Shown: positions 23,656 through 33,586, counted from the stretch's first letter. The stretch is DNA of 38,867 nucleotides from a bacterium (GCA_040753085.1 JBFMHI010000012.1:1-38867), one strand, 5' to 3'. Translations and numbers: made by a program. The notes: generated by a model not told the origin, from the sequence alone.

Positions 23656-26600
23656 CTACCGGATAATGACCATCTTCCCTTTCACCATATCCATACCGGT
23701 AGCTTCAATCGTGTAGATATAAGCTCCCGAGCTTACCAGGTCTCCCTCATCATTTTCCAGATTCCACGCCTGAGAATACTCGCCGGCCCCCTGCTCTCCG
23801 ACTTCCATCTCTCTCACCAGATCACCCATCAGGGTAAAGATCTTGACGGTCACTCTGGCCGGAGAAGGCAACTCATAATGGATATAAACCTTTGACTGCT
23901 TTTTAGCCGGATTGGGGTAAGCATACACCTCCTGCAAGCCCCGCACACTCACCGCCTCCTCACTCAAGGTAAATTGAACCGCCTTTGTTTCCTGATTACC
24001 CGCTTTATCTACGGCCGTCACCTCCATAGTATATTTACCAGGGGTGCTCTGCTCACTGTAAGGACGAAAGGTGATTGTTCCGGCTGAATCTGTTTCTTTA
24101 GTCCCGCTAATCAAATTCCCCTTTGAATCACGCAGAGAAATGCTGGAGGCCTTAAGATCAATCCCTGACCCGCCTGGTTCATCCTGCAAATAAGCCGAAA
24201 CCTCTGAGATATAAGCAGTCAAAGTGGCCCCCTCAGCCGGAATGGTATAAACAATCACCGGATCAGTGGTGTCAGCCGGTCCCTCAGGCCCTTCCCAGTA
24301 GATAGAAATAGAACCCTTGGTCCATGTCTCCACTCCCTGAACGGCCGCCTTAATGGTAAAAGGATAGAGACCGTTAGCCACTCGTTTACCTGTATTATCC
24401 AGGCCATTCCATTGATCGGTCTGAGGCCCAACCCCGCGGTCAAAGCTAAGAGACCTGACTAAGACTCCACCCGTGGCGATTCCATCAGCCCCGATGGTCG
24501 TCCCCGGCTCATAGATATCAATATCCACCTTTATTTCATCCCCGACAATATACAATCCCTTCACCTCTAAGGTATAGGTTATCTCAGCCAGATCACTCTG
24601 GCCGGAAATTCCTTTCACCGAGAGATTTGATATCTGAATCTCTGCCGGCTCCCGCTCCACCATAATTTCACCCTGTTTCCAATCTTTCAAATTTCCTCCA
24701 GGGGCCACGGCCGTAATAGTAAAGAGATAAGTACCATTATTAACCGAAACTCCTGACCCATCTCGGCCATCCCAGATATCAATCTGCTCCCCAAGACCGT
24801 GCGTGAAAGTCAGGTTTCTGATTAATCTCCCCCCGGTAACACTCCCGTCAGTATGGATAACGGCTGCCGAATCATAAATGTTAATAATTACCGTTATTTC
24901 ATCTCCGGAAAGCTCTAATCCGGAACCGGCCAGGGTATAAGTGAACTTAGCCTGTGGATTACCTTCTCCAATATCCTGGACAGATAGTCCCACAATCTCC
25001 AATTTCCGATCCACCGGGATATTGCCATGCATGGGACGGTCATTTCCTTCGGCATCAAGGGCCTTATTACCATAACCATCTTTGGCCTCTATGGTAAAGA
25101 CGTATATCCCGGCCGGGAGGAAATCCCCTTTTTCATTGCGTCCATCCCAGGTCTCCGTGTTGCCGCCCAGATTCCTGAAGCCGCTTATGGTCTTAACCAG
25201 CTCTCCGCCGCTCACCACACCTTCCGAAGAAATAGTTGTGCCCGGGGTATAGATCTTTATGGTCACCTCCATCCCGCCACTGGTTCCGCCACCACCAAAA
25301 CCTGAGCCGGTCAGGGTATACTTTATCTCTGATTTACAACTGGTAGGTGTAATACCTGAAACAGTAACATCTAAGATGCGGAGTAGATCAACCGCGATAC
25401 CTTCGGCGCTCACCCACTCGCCCATATCCAGATAAGGGTCGGCAGGGTCTTTCCACTCGGCCCTGATGGTAAACCCATAAACACCATTAGGCACTATTCG
25501 TCCCGAATCATCCTTGCCATCCCAGACATCACTATTTGTCCTATCCCTATTCAGATACTCCCCTAAACGCGGTGTCTTATGGATAATAGTCTTGACCGTC
25601 TCTTCAGTCTCTTTATTCCGAATCTCTATGGTAGTCCGGGCGTTTTTGGTCAGGGCATAGGTAATGGTATAAGGCGGCACATGTGCCTCCATTATATCTC
25701 CCACCTGCTGATATTCCAGCTCCACTTTCTGGACATGAACCACATCCACCATGATATAGTTATCAACCGAATATATCTCTGAAACCTCATCGTTGTAATT
25801 AGTCACCTTGGCCTCAACTTTGTAGGTAGAATTATGCTTTATCCCTACCCCCTCATCCCAGGTCCCATCCCAGGTGGCTGCGCCTTCGTAATAGGTAAGT
25901 CCAGTTATCGCCACCACATCAGCCGACTGATTAGGCTCGTCAAACCGGACGTAGCCGAATTGGGGATAAATCTGGTAGGATTTAGTGGTCTGTATTCCAT
26001 TGATATACACTAAAGGTGATTTGGTCTCATCCCAGGCCGATTTATAATTATACCACTGATAATTCCTAATGTGATTCATCGGTTCAAGCGTAGTCACATC
26101 CTTAGCCCGGCTCTGAGTCACATTATACACTTCCATCTTATCCGCTACCTCATCACCCAGGGTATCAGTAATAGTAATCTCCACCTTCTTGGCCGGCCCA
26201 TTAATCACATCCAGCATAATAACGGCAAAGGTCGGCACCCCGTTGGATTCGTAATCTATGATCGGATTCTTGATGGAAAGATTAACGGCCTGGGGATAAT
26301 AGGACTTAGCAAAAGCTAAATTAGACGGATAACCGATCTCCTCTGAAATGGGATCAATAACAGCCACCCGATAAAAATAGGTGCCATTATTAACTGTTTG
26401 ATAATCAGTCCATTCCGTAGCCTGAACTCCACTGGCCACTAAGTTATCCGTATCAAGCTCATCTATGACCGAGGTGGACCGATAAATATTATAAGTGAGC
26501 ACACCAGGCGTATCAGCCGAAATCTCCCAACTGAGTTTAATCGGGCCTTCGGCCAAGGCTTCAGCCTTAAGATTAAAGGGGGTCGGTATGGCCGGCGGGA

Positions 26601-29600
26601 AAGGCGCCATTACCGATACCGTCGCGGATGGTTCACTCTCCTGCTCACTGGCATCCACCGCCGTCACCGCGTAATAATATTTGACTCCGCCTTCTATCTT
26701 GCCATCTGTCCAGGTAGTGATAGTAATACCTGAATCTACCAGATTCGATGCCTTAACTACCTCTGAGGAGGTTAAGGCCCGATAAATCCGGTAGGTTATT
26801 TCTCCCTGTCCCACCGCCGAAGTCCAGCTTAACTGAATATAACCGCCTTCCAAGGCCAGACCTGTCAAGGCAGAAGGTGGAATAAATTCATCCGTCAGGG
26901 TAAAGGTAACTATCTTAGCCTTACTTTCGTTGCCCGCATTATCCACCGCAATGACCTTGAGGGTATAAAGTCCCGTATCCGTCTGTTCATTAAATCTGAG
27001 ACGAATAGTATCAATCCCATTGTTGGATTGAATCCCTGTTACCGGCTGACCATCAGGCCCGGTCAGGGTAAGGCTTGATTTGGCCAGATTAAGCCCGGAG
27101 CCGCCAACTTCATCACTTAGTTGAGCCAAAACCTCAGAGATAGTAAAATTAATCACCTCTCCGTTGGCCGGCTCAGTAGAAACGACTACCGGGCTGGTAA
27201 CATCAGGTGGTTCCTGGTCCGGGGTTCGATCAACCGGAATAGTCCCATGCAGAGGCCCATCATTGCCCTCTCTATCCAGGGCTAAATTCCCGTAAGTATC
27301 CTTAGCCGAGATGGTAAAGACATAGTTCCCATTAGGGAGCAGGACATTATCCTCATCTAATCCATTCCAGACAATGAAATTTTGTCCCTGATTCTGATAA
27401 AAGGTGAAGGACTTGACCATGACCCCACCGGTGGCATTACCATCTACATCTACGGTCGTCCCTGGTTCGTAAATATTAAGAGTAACCTCCATCCCCCCAC
27501 CGGTTCCCCCTTCGGCAAAGCCGGAACCGCTGAGGATATATCTTATTTCGGCCAGGGGGTTATCCGCACTGATCCCGGTCACATCTAAGTCCAGAATCCG
27601 AAGGATATCAACCGCCACCGTAGTATTGACGCCAGTCCAGCCATAAGCCATATCCGTACCAGGATTAAATCGCCGCTCAATGGCATCAATGGCCACCCGA
27701 TAAATACCATTAGGCACTATCCGGCCCTCATCACCCTTGCCATCCCAGATATCTATGTTCTTGAAATCACGGCTGGCCAGCTCTCCTGGCCGAGGGGTCT
27801 CGTGAACAATGGTCTTTACCAAGATGTCATCTCCCAGGTTCTCGGCCGTATTATTAGTGTCATAAAATCGGAAGGTGACATAAGCATCTTTCGTCAAACG
27901 ATACTCAAACTTGAAAGGCGGCACATGGGCCGGGGGCATGTCTCCCACCTCTTGATAGATGATTTTCACACCACCCTGCACATGGACCACATCAACCCCA
28001 ATAATCGGACCGGTCTCTATCTGGAGCGACTCAGCATCGTTATGATTAACCACGCAAGCCGTAACGCCGTAAACACTATTATGTTTTATCGGACTGCACT
28101 CGCCGGCCTCCAGTTCAGTCCATTCCCCATCCCAGTTAAGATCATACGTCCCGGTAGACAGATTGTACATCTGAAAAACAGCCGCCGTGGGAGCAGCCGT
28201 TATGCCTACATCAGTGATCTTGATAATCAGTTTCTTAACGGTGCTTATATTTCCGTCAGAATCGGTCGGGCCAGCATTGACATCAAGCGTAATGGTCGTA
28301 TATTCCAGTTGATTAGGCTCACCCGCCGGACCGTTGGTTTCATAATCAATGATGGACGGATAGACAGTGATATTACTGACGGATTGTTTATGGTAGGAGG
28401 TAGCACAGGAGAGATTAGATGGATCGCTCTCTAAATTGTCAAAGGAGTCAACCGCCGTAACTTGATAACAATATCGGGCATTATTGGCCGTATCAATATC
28501 CGTCCATTGGGGATTCATCAGGCCGGATACCTTCAAGATAGGGGTAGGGACACGTGGCGAACTCCGATAAACATTGTAGGTAACCAGGCCAATCCCTTCT
28601 GTTTTGGTCCACTCTAATTTAATCTGCCCCTCTTCGCCTTCGCCGGTCTGATTGGTGGCCTTAAGTTTAGAGGGAGGCTCGAAAAAGGAGATGCCCATCA
28701 CCGGTCCGCCAGGTTTACTTACCAGAGAGGAACTTTCATCCACGGCTGTGACCACATACCAGTATATAGTTTTATTCTCTACATCAAAATCAGTGTAGGT
28801 AGTAGTAGTTAAGCCTTGAACTAAGAGATTAGTGTCATTGACCTCCACCGGCCTGGTCCGACTTCGATAAACACGATAAGTAACCGGCCCCTCGCTTCCC
28901 CCCTGAAGCTGAGAGGCAGTCCAGGTAAGAACTATCTGCCTCTTTTCCGTCTTAGTGGCCAGATCAGAAGGGGCCGTGGGTGAAGCCGGATAGACAGCCT
29001 TAGCCGAAGCTTCGTTAGAAGAAGGACTTTCTGCCCCATCAGCCGAATCCACCGCTGTAACAATATAGTAATATGTCACCTGATCCTCGGTATTGCCATC
29101 AGACCAAGTAGTCCCCCACAAACTACTCTTTACCAGGTTAACCGGATCAGGCGTCACCCCAATGGAGGTGCTCCGATAGACATTATAGGTAACCATTCCC
29201 CCCTGTCCGCTGGTTTTCTCCCAAGTAAGATTTATCTGCCCTCTATCATTCTCGGCTTCCAGATTGCTGGGGGGTATAAAATGACTCATCCCCCCAACCC
29301 AATTAGAAGGATCACTTTCGCCCCGGTAAGAGGTAAAAGAAGTAACCACATAAAAGTAAGGAGTTTCATCGGCCGGAGGATTATCAATGTAGCTTGGATT
29401 CTGAAGCTGCTGGGCCACCCGATGAGCCAAGTCTACGGGAACAGGAGATGAGGTATGACGATAGACTCGATAAGTAACTACTTCCCCCTCACGGGTTACC
29501 CCCTCCCAAATAAGCCTTACCCGGCGGCTTAGCGGCCTTCCCTGGCTGTCCTTATCGGTGGCTTCTAAACCAGAGGGAGTAGGCGGTGGATAAAGGGCCG

Positions 29601-31095
29601 TGGCCTGGGCCATTCCACTTGCATTGCTCTCCAGGCCATCAAAAGAGTCAACCGCACTAACCCAGTAATAATAAGTAACCCCGTCGAGCGTCCCCTCATC
29701 CAGGTAGGTTGTCCCCGTTACTCCCGAAGCTATGCGGGAAGACGCGGCAGCGCTCGAGGTATCGCTCCGATAGACATTATAAGTTATCGTGCCTAAACCC
29801 GAAGTGCCCGTCCAACTTAAGCTGATAGGGCCTTTAGCATTGGCGGCACTCAGGTTTGAAGGGGGGGTAAAGATGGAAGTGGCTGAAACCTCACTTGAGA
29901 TATCACTTTCTCTGGCCAGAGGATCCGGGTCGGCTGGATCTACTGAAGTAACTACATAATAATAGGTCTGACCAACGGTGACGGTTGTATCCAGAAACTC
30001 GGTTTCTGAAATCTCATCCGCTACTCTGGGAGACGACTTGTTTACCCCGGCAGAAGTGGCCCGATAAACATTATAAACCATCCCAGAAACTGTATTCCAA
30101 TCAATATATACGGCCCTTCCGACCGTCGCTGCGGTAACACCGGTCGGCGCCGGTGGAGGCCAGTTGGAAACAGCCCAGGCCTCGGTCGAAGGGGGACTCT
30201 CCAGTCCATCGGCAGAATCAACCCCACTTACCCAATAATAATACAGGGTACCATCAACCGTGCCACTGTCAGTCCAGAAGGTATTTATCTCGCCGGTTCT
30301 TATCCTGCTGCTGGTAGCAAAATCAAGGGCCGTATTTCGATAGACATTATAGGTGATCGTCCCAAATCCTGTGGTAGCTGACCAACTTAAATCAATCGGC
30401 CCCAGGTTGTTAACAGCCGCAAGATTAGAAGGAGGGTTAAAGATAGAGGTGGCCGAAGCTTCATTAGAAACATCACTCTCGGTAAGATCGCCCGGATCCA
30501 CCGCCGTAACCGCATAGTAATAAGTTTGGCCATTACTGACGGCCGTATCCCGGTAAGATGTGGCAGAAGTCTGGATAACTATCCGGGGAGACGATTTAGT
30601 TATACCAGGAAAGATATTACGATAGACATTATACACCATCCCTGTCACAGGGTTCCAAGCTAAATTTATACCCCGATTGACCAGGGTAGCCGTTAGATTC
30701 GTGGGAGCAGAGGGAGGAAAATTAGCGGTGGCCGAAGCCGTGTCAGAGAGGGCACTTGGGTCATAAAAAGGAAAGTTCTCAACCGCCCTAACCGCATAGT
30801 AATAAGTTGTTCCATCCACGGTGTTAGTATCAGTATAAGCGATAGGATCAGTCCCCTCTGGTGGAGTAATATCCCCTATTAAAAGAGAACTGGTAGTAAC
30901 GGTCGAAGAAGTATCCCGATAAATTTCATAACTGATTAGAATCCCACTCACGGCGTCCCAGGTTAAGTCAATTGGCCCCTCATTATTAGAGGCGGTCAGG
31001 TTTGTGGGTGGAAGTGGAGCTGCCTTGGATATTTCAGAAAATGAGATTACTATTCCCAAGACAATTAAAAGTATGCCTATCAATCTTGCCTTCAT
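23656..31095 (-). CDS. Giant FN3/FlgD-Ig surface protein with type-9-like C-terminal domain
   Basis: A 2,479-residue secreted protein. Residues 1-25 are a signal peptide. Nine fibronectin-III-like repeats of about 95 residues fill about 26-900 (each like PPSNLAAVNNLGPIDLSW, YNVYRNT, YYYWVSGVDS). A spacer (YPSIIDYETNG) and two FlgD-Ig-like domains (IWDGKGDEGRIVPNGIYRVA, VWNGLDEDNVLLPNGNYVFT) follow, then an Ig-like domain near 1295-1400. Two more FN3 units (about 1405-1600), a second copy of the spacer (NPIIDYESNG), four FlgD-like domains and another Ig-like domain come next. The end (about 2385-2479) reads VYAYPNPAKKQSKVYIHYEL to GKMVIIR, like a type A sorting domain. It splits the pil operon between pilN and pilO. 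It may be a pilus-associated adhesin. Confidence 0.88.
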   Translation of the reverse strand: MKARLIGILLIVLGIVISFSEISKAAPLPPTNLTASNNEGPIDLTWDAVSGILISYEIYRDTSSTVTTSSLLIGDITPPEGTDPIAYTDTNTVDGTTYYYAVRAVENFPFYDPSALSDTASATANFPPSAPTNLTATLVNRGINLAWNPVTGMVYNVYRNIFPGITKSSPRIVIQTSATSYRDTAVSNGQTYYYAVTAVDPGDLTESDVSNEASATSIFNPPSNLAAVNNLGPIDLSWSATTGFGTITYNVYRNTALDFATSSRIRTGEINTFWTDSGTVDGTLYYYWVSGVDSADGLESPPSTEAWAVSNWPPPAPTGVTAATVGRAVYIDWNTVSGMVYNVYRATSAGVNKSSPRVADEISETEFLDTTVTVGQTYYYVVTSVDPADPDPLARESDISSEVSATSIFTPPSNLSAANAKGPISLSWTGTSGLGTITYNVYRSDTSSAAASSRIASGVTGTTYLDEGTLDGVTYYYWVSAVDSFDGLESNASGMAQATALYPPPTPSGLEATDKDSQGRPLSRRVRLIWEGVTREGEVVTYRVYRHTSSPVPVDLAHRVAQQLQNPSYIDNPPADETPYFYVVTSFTSYRGESDPSNWVGGMSHFIPPSNLEAENDRGQINLTWEKTSGQGGMVTYNVYRSTSIGVTPDPVNLVKSSLWGTTWSDGNTEDQVTYYYIVTAVDSADGAESPSSNEASAKAVYPASPTAPSDLATKTEKRQIVLTWTASQLQGGSEGPVTYRVYRSRTRPVEVNDTNLLVQGLTTTTYTDFDVENKTIYWYVVTAVDESSSLVSKPGGPVMGISFFEPPSKLKATNQTGEGEEGQIKLEWTKTEGIGLVTYNVYRSSPRVPTPILKVSGLMNPQWTDIDTANNARYCYQVTAVDSFDNLESDPSNLSCATSYHKQSVSNITVYPSIIDYETNGPAGEPNQLEYTTITLDVNAGPTDSDGNISTVKKLIIKITDVGITAAPTAAVFQMYNLSTGTYDLNWDGEWTELEAGECSPIKHNSVYGVTACVVNHNDAESLQIETGPIIGVDVVHVQGGVKIIYQEVGDMPPAHVPPFKFEYRLTKDAYVTFRFYDTNNTAENLGDDILVKTIVHETPRPGELASRDFKNIDIWDGKGDEGRIVPNGIYRVAIDAIERRFNPGTDMAYGWTGVNTTVAVDILRILDLDVTGISADNPLAEIRYILSGSGFAEGGTGGGMEVTLNIYEPGTTVDVDGNATGGVMVKSFTFYQNQGQNFIVWNGLDEDNVLLPNGNYVFTISAKDTYGNLALDREGNDGPLHGTIPVDRTPDQEPPDVTSPVVVSTEPANGEVINFTISEVLAQLSDEVGGSGLNLAKSSLTLTGPDGQPVTGIQSNNGIDTIRLRFNEQTDTGLYTLKVIAVDNAGNESKAKIVTFTLTDEFIPPSALTGLALEGGYIQLSWTSAVGQGEITYRIYRALTSSEVVKASNLVDSGITITTWTDGKIEGGVKYYYAVTAVDASEQESEPSATVSVMAPFPPAIPTPFNLKAEALAEGPIKLSWEISADTPGVLTYNIYRSTSVIDELDTDNLVASGVQATEWTDYQTVNNGTYFYRVAVIDPISEEIGYPSNLAFAKSYYPQAVNLSIKNPIIDYESNGVPTFAVIMLDVINGPAKKVEITITDTLGDEVADKMEVYNVTQSRAKDVTTLEPMNHIRNYQWYNYKSAWDETKSPLVYINGIQTTKSYQIYPQFGYVRFDEPNQSADVVAITGLTYYEGAATWDGTWDEGVGIKHNSTYKVEAKVTNYNDEVSEIYSVDNYIMVDVVHVQKVELEYQQVGDIMEAHVPPYTITYALTKNARTTIEIRNKETEETVKTIIHKTPRLGEYLNRDRTNSDVWDGKDDSGRIVPNGVYGFTIRAEWKDPADPYLDMGEWVSAEGIAVDLLRILDVTVSGITPTSCKSEIKYTLTGSGFGGGGTSGGMEVTIKIYTPGTTISSEGVVSGGELVKTISGFRNLGGNTETWDGRNEKGDFLPAGIYVFTIEAKDGYGNKALDAEGNDRPMHGNIPVDRKLEIVGLSVQDIGEGNPQAKFTYTLAGSGLELSGDEITVIINIYDSAAVIHTDGSVTGGRLIRNLTFTHGLGEQIDIWDGRDGSGVSVNNGTYLFTITAVAPGGNLKDWKQGEIMVEREPAEIQISNLSVKGISGQSDLAEITYTLEVKGLYIVGDEIKVDIDIYEPGTTIGADGIATGGVLVRSLSFDRGVGPQTDQWNGLDNTGKRVANGLYPFTIKAAVQGVETWTKGSISIYWEGPEGPADTTDPVIVYTIPAEGATLTAYISEVSAYLQDEPGGSGIDLKASSISLRDSKGNLISGTKETDSAGTITFRPYSEQSTPGKYTMEVTAVDKAGNQETKAVQFTLSEEAVSVRGLQEVYAYPNPAKKQSKVYIHYELPSPARVTVKIFTLMGDLVREMEVGEQGAGEYSQAWNLENDEGDLVSSGAYIYTIEATGMDMVKGKMVIIR

Positions 31096-31138
31096 CTCTA
31101 TCTCTTTCCTCCTTAAATGGTCGGATACTCACCGGTCA

Positions 31139-31681
31139 TTAAATCTTAAAGCCGAATCTGAGCTGGAAATCCTTTACCTCCCTCTCATTTATTTCATCTC
31201 TCTTAATATCAATCAGCTCTACATCGCTAAAATAATCGTTACCCTCCAGGTTAACCATCAGATTAGCAATAGCAAAATTATCCAGGGCTACTCCCGTCAA
31301 TTCGATATTATTTCCGCTGGTATTTATGGACTCCGTCAACCATAGATCAGACGGGATAGCATTACTCATCTCATCTAAGATATGCGCCCAGGCCAGTCGG
31401 TCTTTAATCAATTGACTTATAATATCTATCCGCCTCTTGATCATCGCATCTTCTTTTTTTAAGCTCTCTATTTCAGCCAGAACGTTCTTAAGGTCATCCA
31501 TACGTCTATCCATCTGCTTTATTTCACCCTTCAAGCTATTGACCACAAATGTCCTTTCTATATAAATGACCGCTATAATACCCAGCACCACCACAAACAC
31601 GAGGGCAGACATAATATTTCTTCGCCTGGCCTCTTTCTTGGCTAAAAGTTCCGGGCTTAATAGATTAATCCGAACAGCCAT
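31139..31681 (-). CDS. pilN: Type IV pilus alignment protein PilN
   Basis: A 180-residue bitopic inner-membrane protein. The cytoplasmic N-terminus has INLLSPELLAKKEAR, the conserved INLLP-type motif that docks in PilM. One membrane segment lies at about 24-44 (ALVFVVVLGIIAVIYI). The periplasmic part starts with a coiled coil (LKGEIKQMDRRMDDLKNVLA) and ends in a ferredoxin-like fold (LTGVALDNFAIANLMVNLEG). AGGAGAAGAG precedes the ATG. It is followed by the giant FN3 gene 43 bp downstream instead of pilO. PilN and PilO normally heterodimerise, so the split order is a rearrangement that keeps one transcript. Confidence 0.92.
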   Translation of the reverse strand: MAVRINLLSPELLAKKEARRRNIMSALVFVVVLGIIAVIYIERTFVVNSLKGEIKQMDRRMDDLKNVLAEIESLKKEDAMIKRRIDIISQLIKDRLAWAHILDEMSNAIPSDLWLTESINTSGNNIELTGVALDNFAIANLMVNLEGNDYFSDVELIDIKRDEINEREVKDFQLRFGFKI

Positions 31682-31694
31682 CTCTTCTCCTCAA

Positions 31695-31789
31695 TTAACA
31701 ATTCTCAGGTAAATAGGCTGAAGGCTGAAGTTCAATAGCCTTCAGCCTTAAAAGCCTTCCACCTTCAGTCTATCCACCTGAGTAGTTAC
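31695..31789. mobile_element. Family-A heptamer hairpin between pilM and pilN
   Basis: A degenerate left end (TTAACAATTCTCAGG) and clear right end CCTGAGTAGTTAC (to 31789). The stem is AATAGGCTGAAGGCTGAAG against CTTCAGCCTTAAAAGCCTTC and CTTCAGTCTATCC. It is the same word family as 5906-5989. The left boundary is uncertain by a few bases. Confidence 0.65.
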
Positions 31790-31811
31790 CAATTATCAAT
31801 TAATAATTGGT

Positions 31812-32040
31812 GTAAGTGTTCAGCCACAAAGACACTAAGACACAAAGATTAAAGAATTATTTCTTAATAGCTCAACAGAGCAATAGCCCAGTAGTTAAAG
31901 ACTTTTCTGAAAGTTCCAGAACTGCTGCTCTATTACTCTACTGCTCTCTAAGACACATACTTTTTAATAAGTAACATATTAAAATTGATTAAAAAACCAA
32001 ACTCTTTCGTGTCTTCGTGCCTTGGTGGCTGAACGGTTAC
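31812..32040. mobile_element. Family-A MITE inside the pil operon, 229 bp
   Basis: GTAAGTGTTCAGCCACAAAG at the left, TGGCTGAACGGTTAC at the right. The arms have AGACACT, AAGACAC, AAAGATT heptamers; the interior repeats the CAACAGAGCAATAGC and CTGCTCTATTACTC words of 16739-16934. TAATAATTG occurs at 31801-31809 and 32041-32049, but two bases separate the left copy from the terminus, so the duplication is not certain. It lies 13 bp past the pilM stop. Confidence 0.75.
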
Positions 32041-32053
32041 TAATAATTGATAA

Positions 32054-33184
32054 TTATGCTTTTTCGTATCCCACCAACCCTCTCAGGGCCAAACCAGCGC
32101 TGACGGCAAAAGCCGGCGCCACCTTGCTAATATACTTTAGATCAACGCCGGCCGTATCGATATGGATCCTTTTAAAAGGATTATTTATTTCCACCGGTAT
32201 CCCTAACCCATTAGATAAAAAGCGATCCAGGTTAGGCAGGCGGCTCGAACCGCCATTAAGCACCACCCGGTTAACCGTCTTTTTATGTATCTGGGTATGG
32301 GCATAATAATAGGCAAAAGATCTATCTAATTCTCCTAACAGCTTGGTAGCTATGGTCCCGATAGCCTCGTTAACTCTGGAAGTCCGGTCCCCCTCGATAG
32401 CTCTTGCTTCTGCTTCGCCTTCCATAGATATACGTCCCTGTTCTTCCTTCAATGCCTCGGCTGCCTGGAAATTTAACCCTAACTCCTCAGCAATAGACTT
32501 GGTGAAATCATTTCCTCCGACCAGAACATCCCGATTAAAAGATGATCTTTTGCGTTCAATAATATTAATATTGGTTACCCTGGCCCCAATATCAATCAAG
32601 GCAATAATTTCATTTTCTTCTTTTATCCCGCTGCTGCCAGAAAGTTCCCAGGAATCTTCTACGGCTAAGGTATCAACATTAATAGACTGGGGTTTTAAAT
32701 TAGCCCTCTTCATAATCTCCATATGTTGGCCAATGATTTCTTCCTTGGCCGCTACCAGGAGGACCTCAATCTTCTTTTCCCCTCTTTCCACAAATTCACG
32801 CAGTATCTCACAATCCAGCACTACCTGCCGAACATCAAAGGGAATATACCCCTCCGCCTCAAACCGAATTACACCCCTGAGTTCCTTTTGAGTCATATAG
32901 GGAAGGACAATATATCTAACCACTACCGAGGTCCCTCCGACTGAGGTATAAACGCTTTTAGTTCTTATCTTGCTTTGCCCCAGGACCCTCTTGATGGCCT
33001 TGGCGGTCAGATCTGTCCTGGCTTCGGAAACCTCGTCGGGAATAGGGCTGGGAGATAGTTTGCTCATACCCAGATTAGCCAGCGAAATCCCGCGCCTGGT
33101 TTGCCTTAGTTGAACCGCCTTGACTGTATCACTGCTTATATCCAGGCCGACGGCTGTTTTTCCACCACCAAGACCAAATAACAT
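32054..33184 (-). CDS. pilM: Type IV pilus actin-like ATPase PilM
   Basis: A 376-residue cytoplasmic protein with the FtsA/actin fold. N-terminal VGLDISSDTVKAVQL is the phosphate-1 loop. GGTSVVVRYIVLPYM and LRGVIRFEAEGYIPFDVRQV are the PilM-specific 1C-like region. IALIDIGARVTNINII is the second phosphate loop and VVLNGGSSRLPNL the adenosine motif. It ends FAVSAGLALRGLVGYEKA. PilM binds the PilN tail to form the cytoplasmic ring. ATG 33184 is preferred over an upstream in-frame ATG (33223) because GAGAGGGG lies just ahead of it and the longer N-terminus is translated repeat sequence. It is the first gene of the pil operon, with a promoter at 33478-33506. Confidence 0.94.
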   Translation of the reverse strand: MLFGLGGGKTAVGLDISSDTVKAVQLRQTRRGISLANLGMSKLSPSPIPDEVSEARTDLTAKAIKRVLGQSKIRTKSVYTSVGGTSVVVRYIVLPYMTQKELRGVIRFEAEGYIPFDVRQVVLDCEILREFVERGEKKIEVLLVAAKEEIIGQHMEIMKRANLKPQSINVDTLAVEDSWELSGSSGIKEENEIIALIDIGARVTNINIIERKRSSFNRDVLVGGNDFTKSIAEELGLNFQAAEALKEEQGRISMEGEAEARAIEGDRTSRVNEAIGTIATKLLGELDRSFAYYYAHTQIHKKTVNRVVLNGGSSRLPNLDRFLSNGLGIPVEINNPFKRIHIDTAGVDLKYISKVAPAFAVSAGLALRGLVGYEKA

Positions 33185-33197
33185 AATTTCCCCTCTC

Positions 33198-33305
33198 TTG
33201 CTCGATGCTCGATCCTCGAGCATCGAGCATCGAGCATCGAGTATCGAGCCTCGAGTATCGAGTATCGAGCATCCAGCATCGAGGATCGAGCATCGAGCAT
33301 CCAGG
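33198..33305. repeat. Heptamer array (CGAGCAT word) in the pilM leader
   Basis: About fifteen consecutive 7-mers: TCGATGC, TCGATCC, then TCGAGCA, TCGAGCA, TCGAGTA, TCGAGCC, TCGAGTA and similar, ending with CATCGAGCATCCAGG. The word family is that of 6009-6149 and 36900-37120, but the GTAAC ends are missing. Self-complementary CTCGATGC/GCATCGAG words allow several hairpins. It lies in the untranslated leader between the likely promoter and pilM. Confidence 0.7.
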
Positions 33306-33477
33306 ATTGTTTGGTTGCAGCGGGAGGCCGCCCTATGTTCACCCCGTCAGGAATAAATTTTTAGCGGGATAAATCTACCTCCCCCCAAAAAAAAGATTTT
33401 TTCACCTACGGATGCCTTCCAAATAACCCAAGATAAAATATTAAGTTAAGATATAGTATATGCGAATAATATGGGTA

Positions 33478-33506
33478 AGTATAGCATACTTAAAGCCAAA
33501 AGTCAA
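33478..33506 (-). promoter_or_regulatory. Predicted sigma-70 promoter of the pil operon
   Basis: Minus strand: -35 TTGACT (33506-33501), 17-bp spacer, -10 TATACT (33483-33478), preceded by TG one base upstream (TGC-TATACT, an extended -10). Each hexamer matches five of six. The leader to pilM is about 285 nt and includes the CGAGCAT heptamer array. Confidence 0.6.
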
Positions 33507-33586
33507 CAACTTTTTTCCCAATGGGAGACAGATTCAGAACAACAATCTTGACGTGTCTTTTCAATATTTCGGGGGAAGTCAGTAAT

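Noticed and set aside
27802-28434. Plus-strand 210-codon frame inside the giant FN3 gene
   Set aside because: Antisense shadow; the minus-strand frame is continuous with clear FN3/FlgD domain repeats.
33198-33305. Possible CRISPR-like array
   Set aside because: The unit is 7 bp with no spacers of constant length, no leader and no cas genes; it is a heptamer array.
33120-33356. Plus-strand open frame with EHRASSIEP-type heptapeptide repeats
   Set aside because: A 7-bp DNA period read in three frames gives a 7-residue peptide repeat; it is a translation of the array and has no ribosome site.
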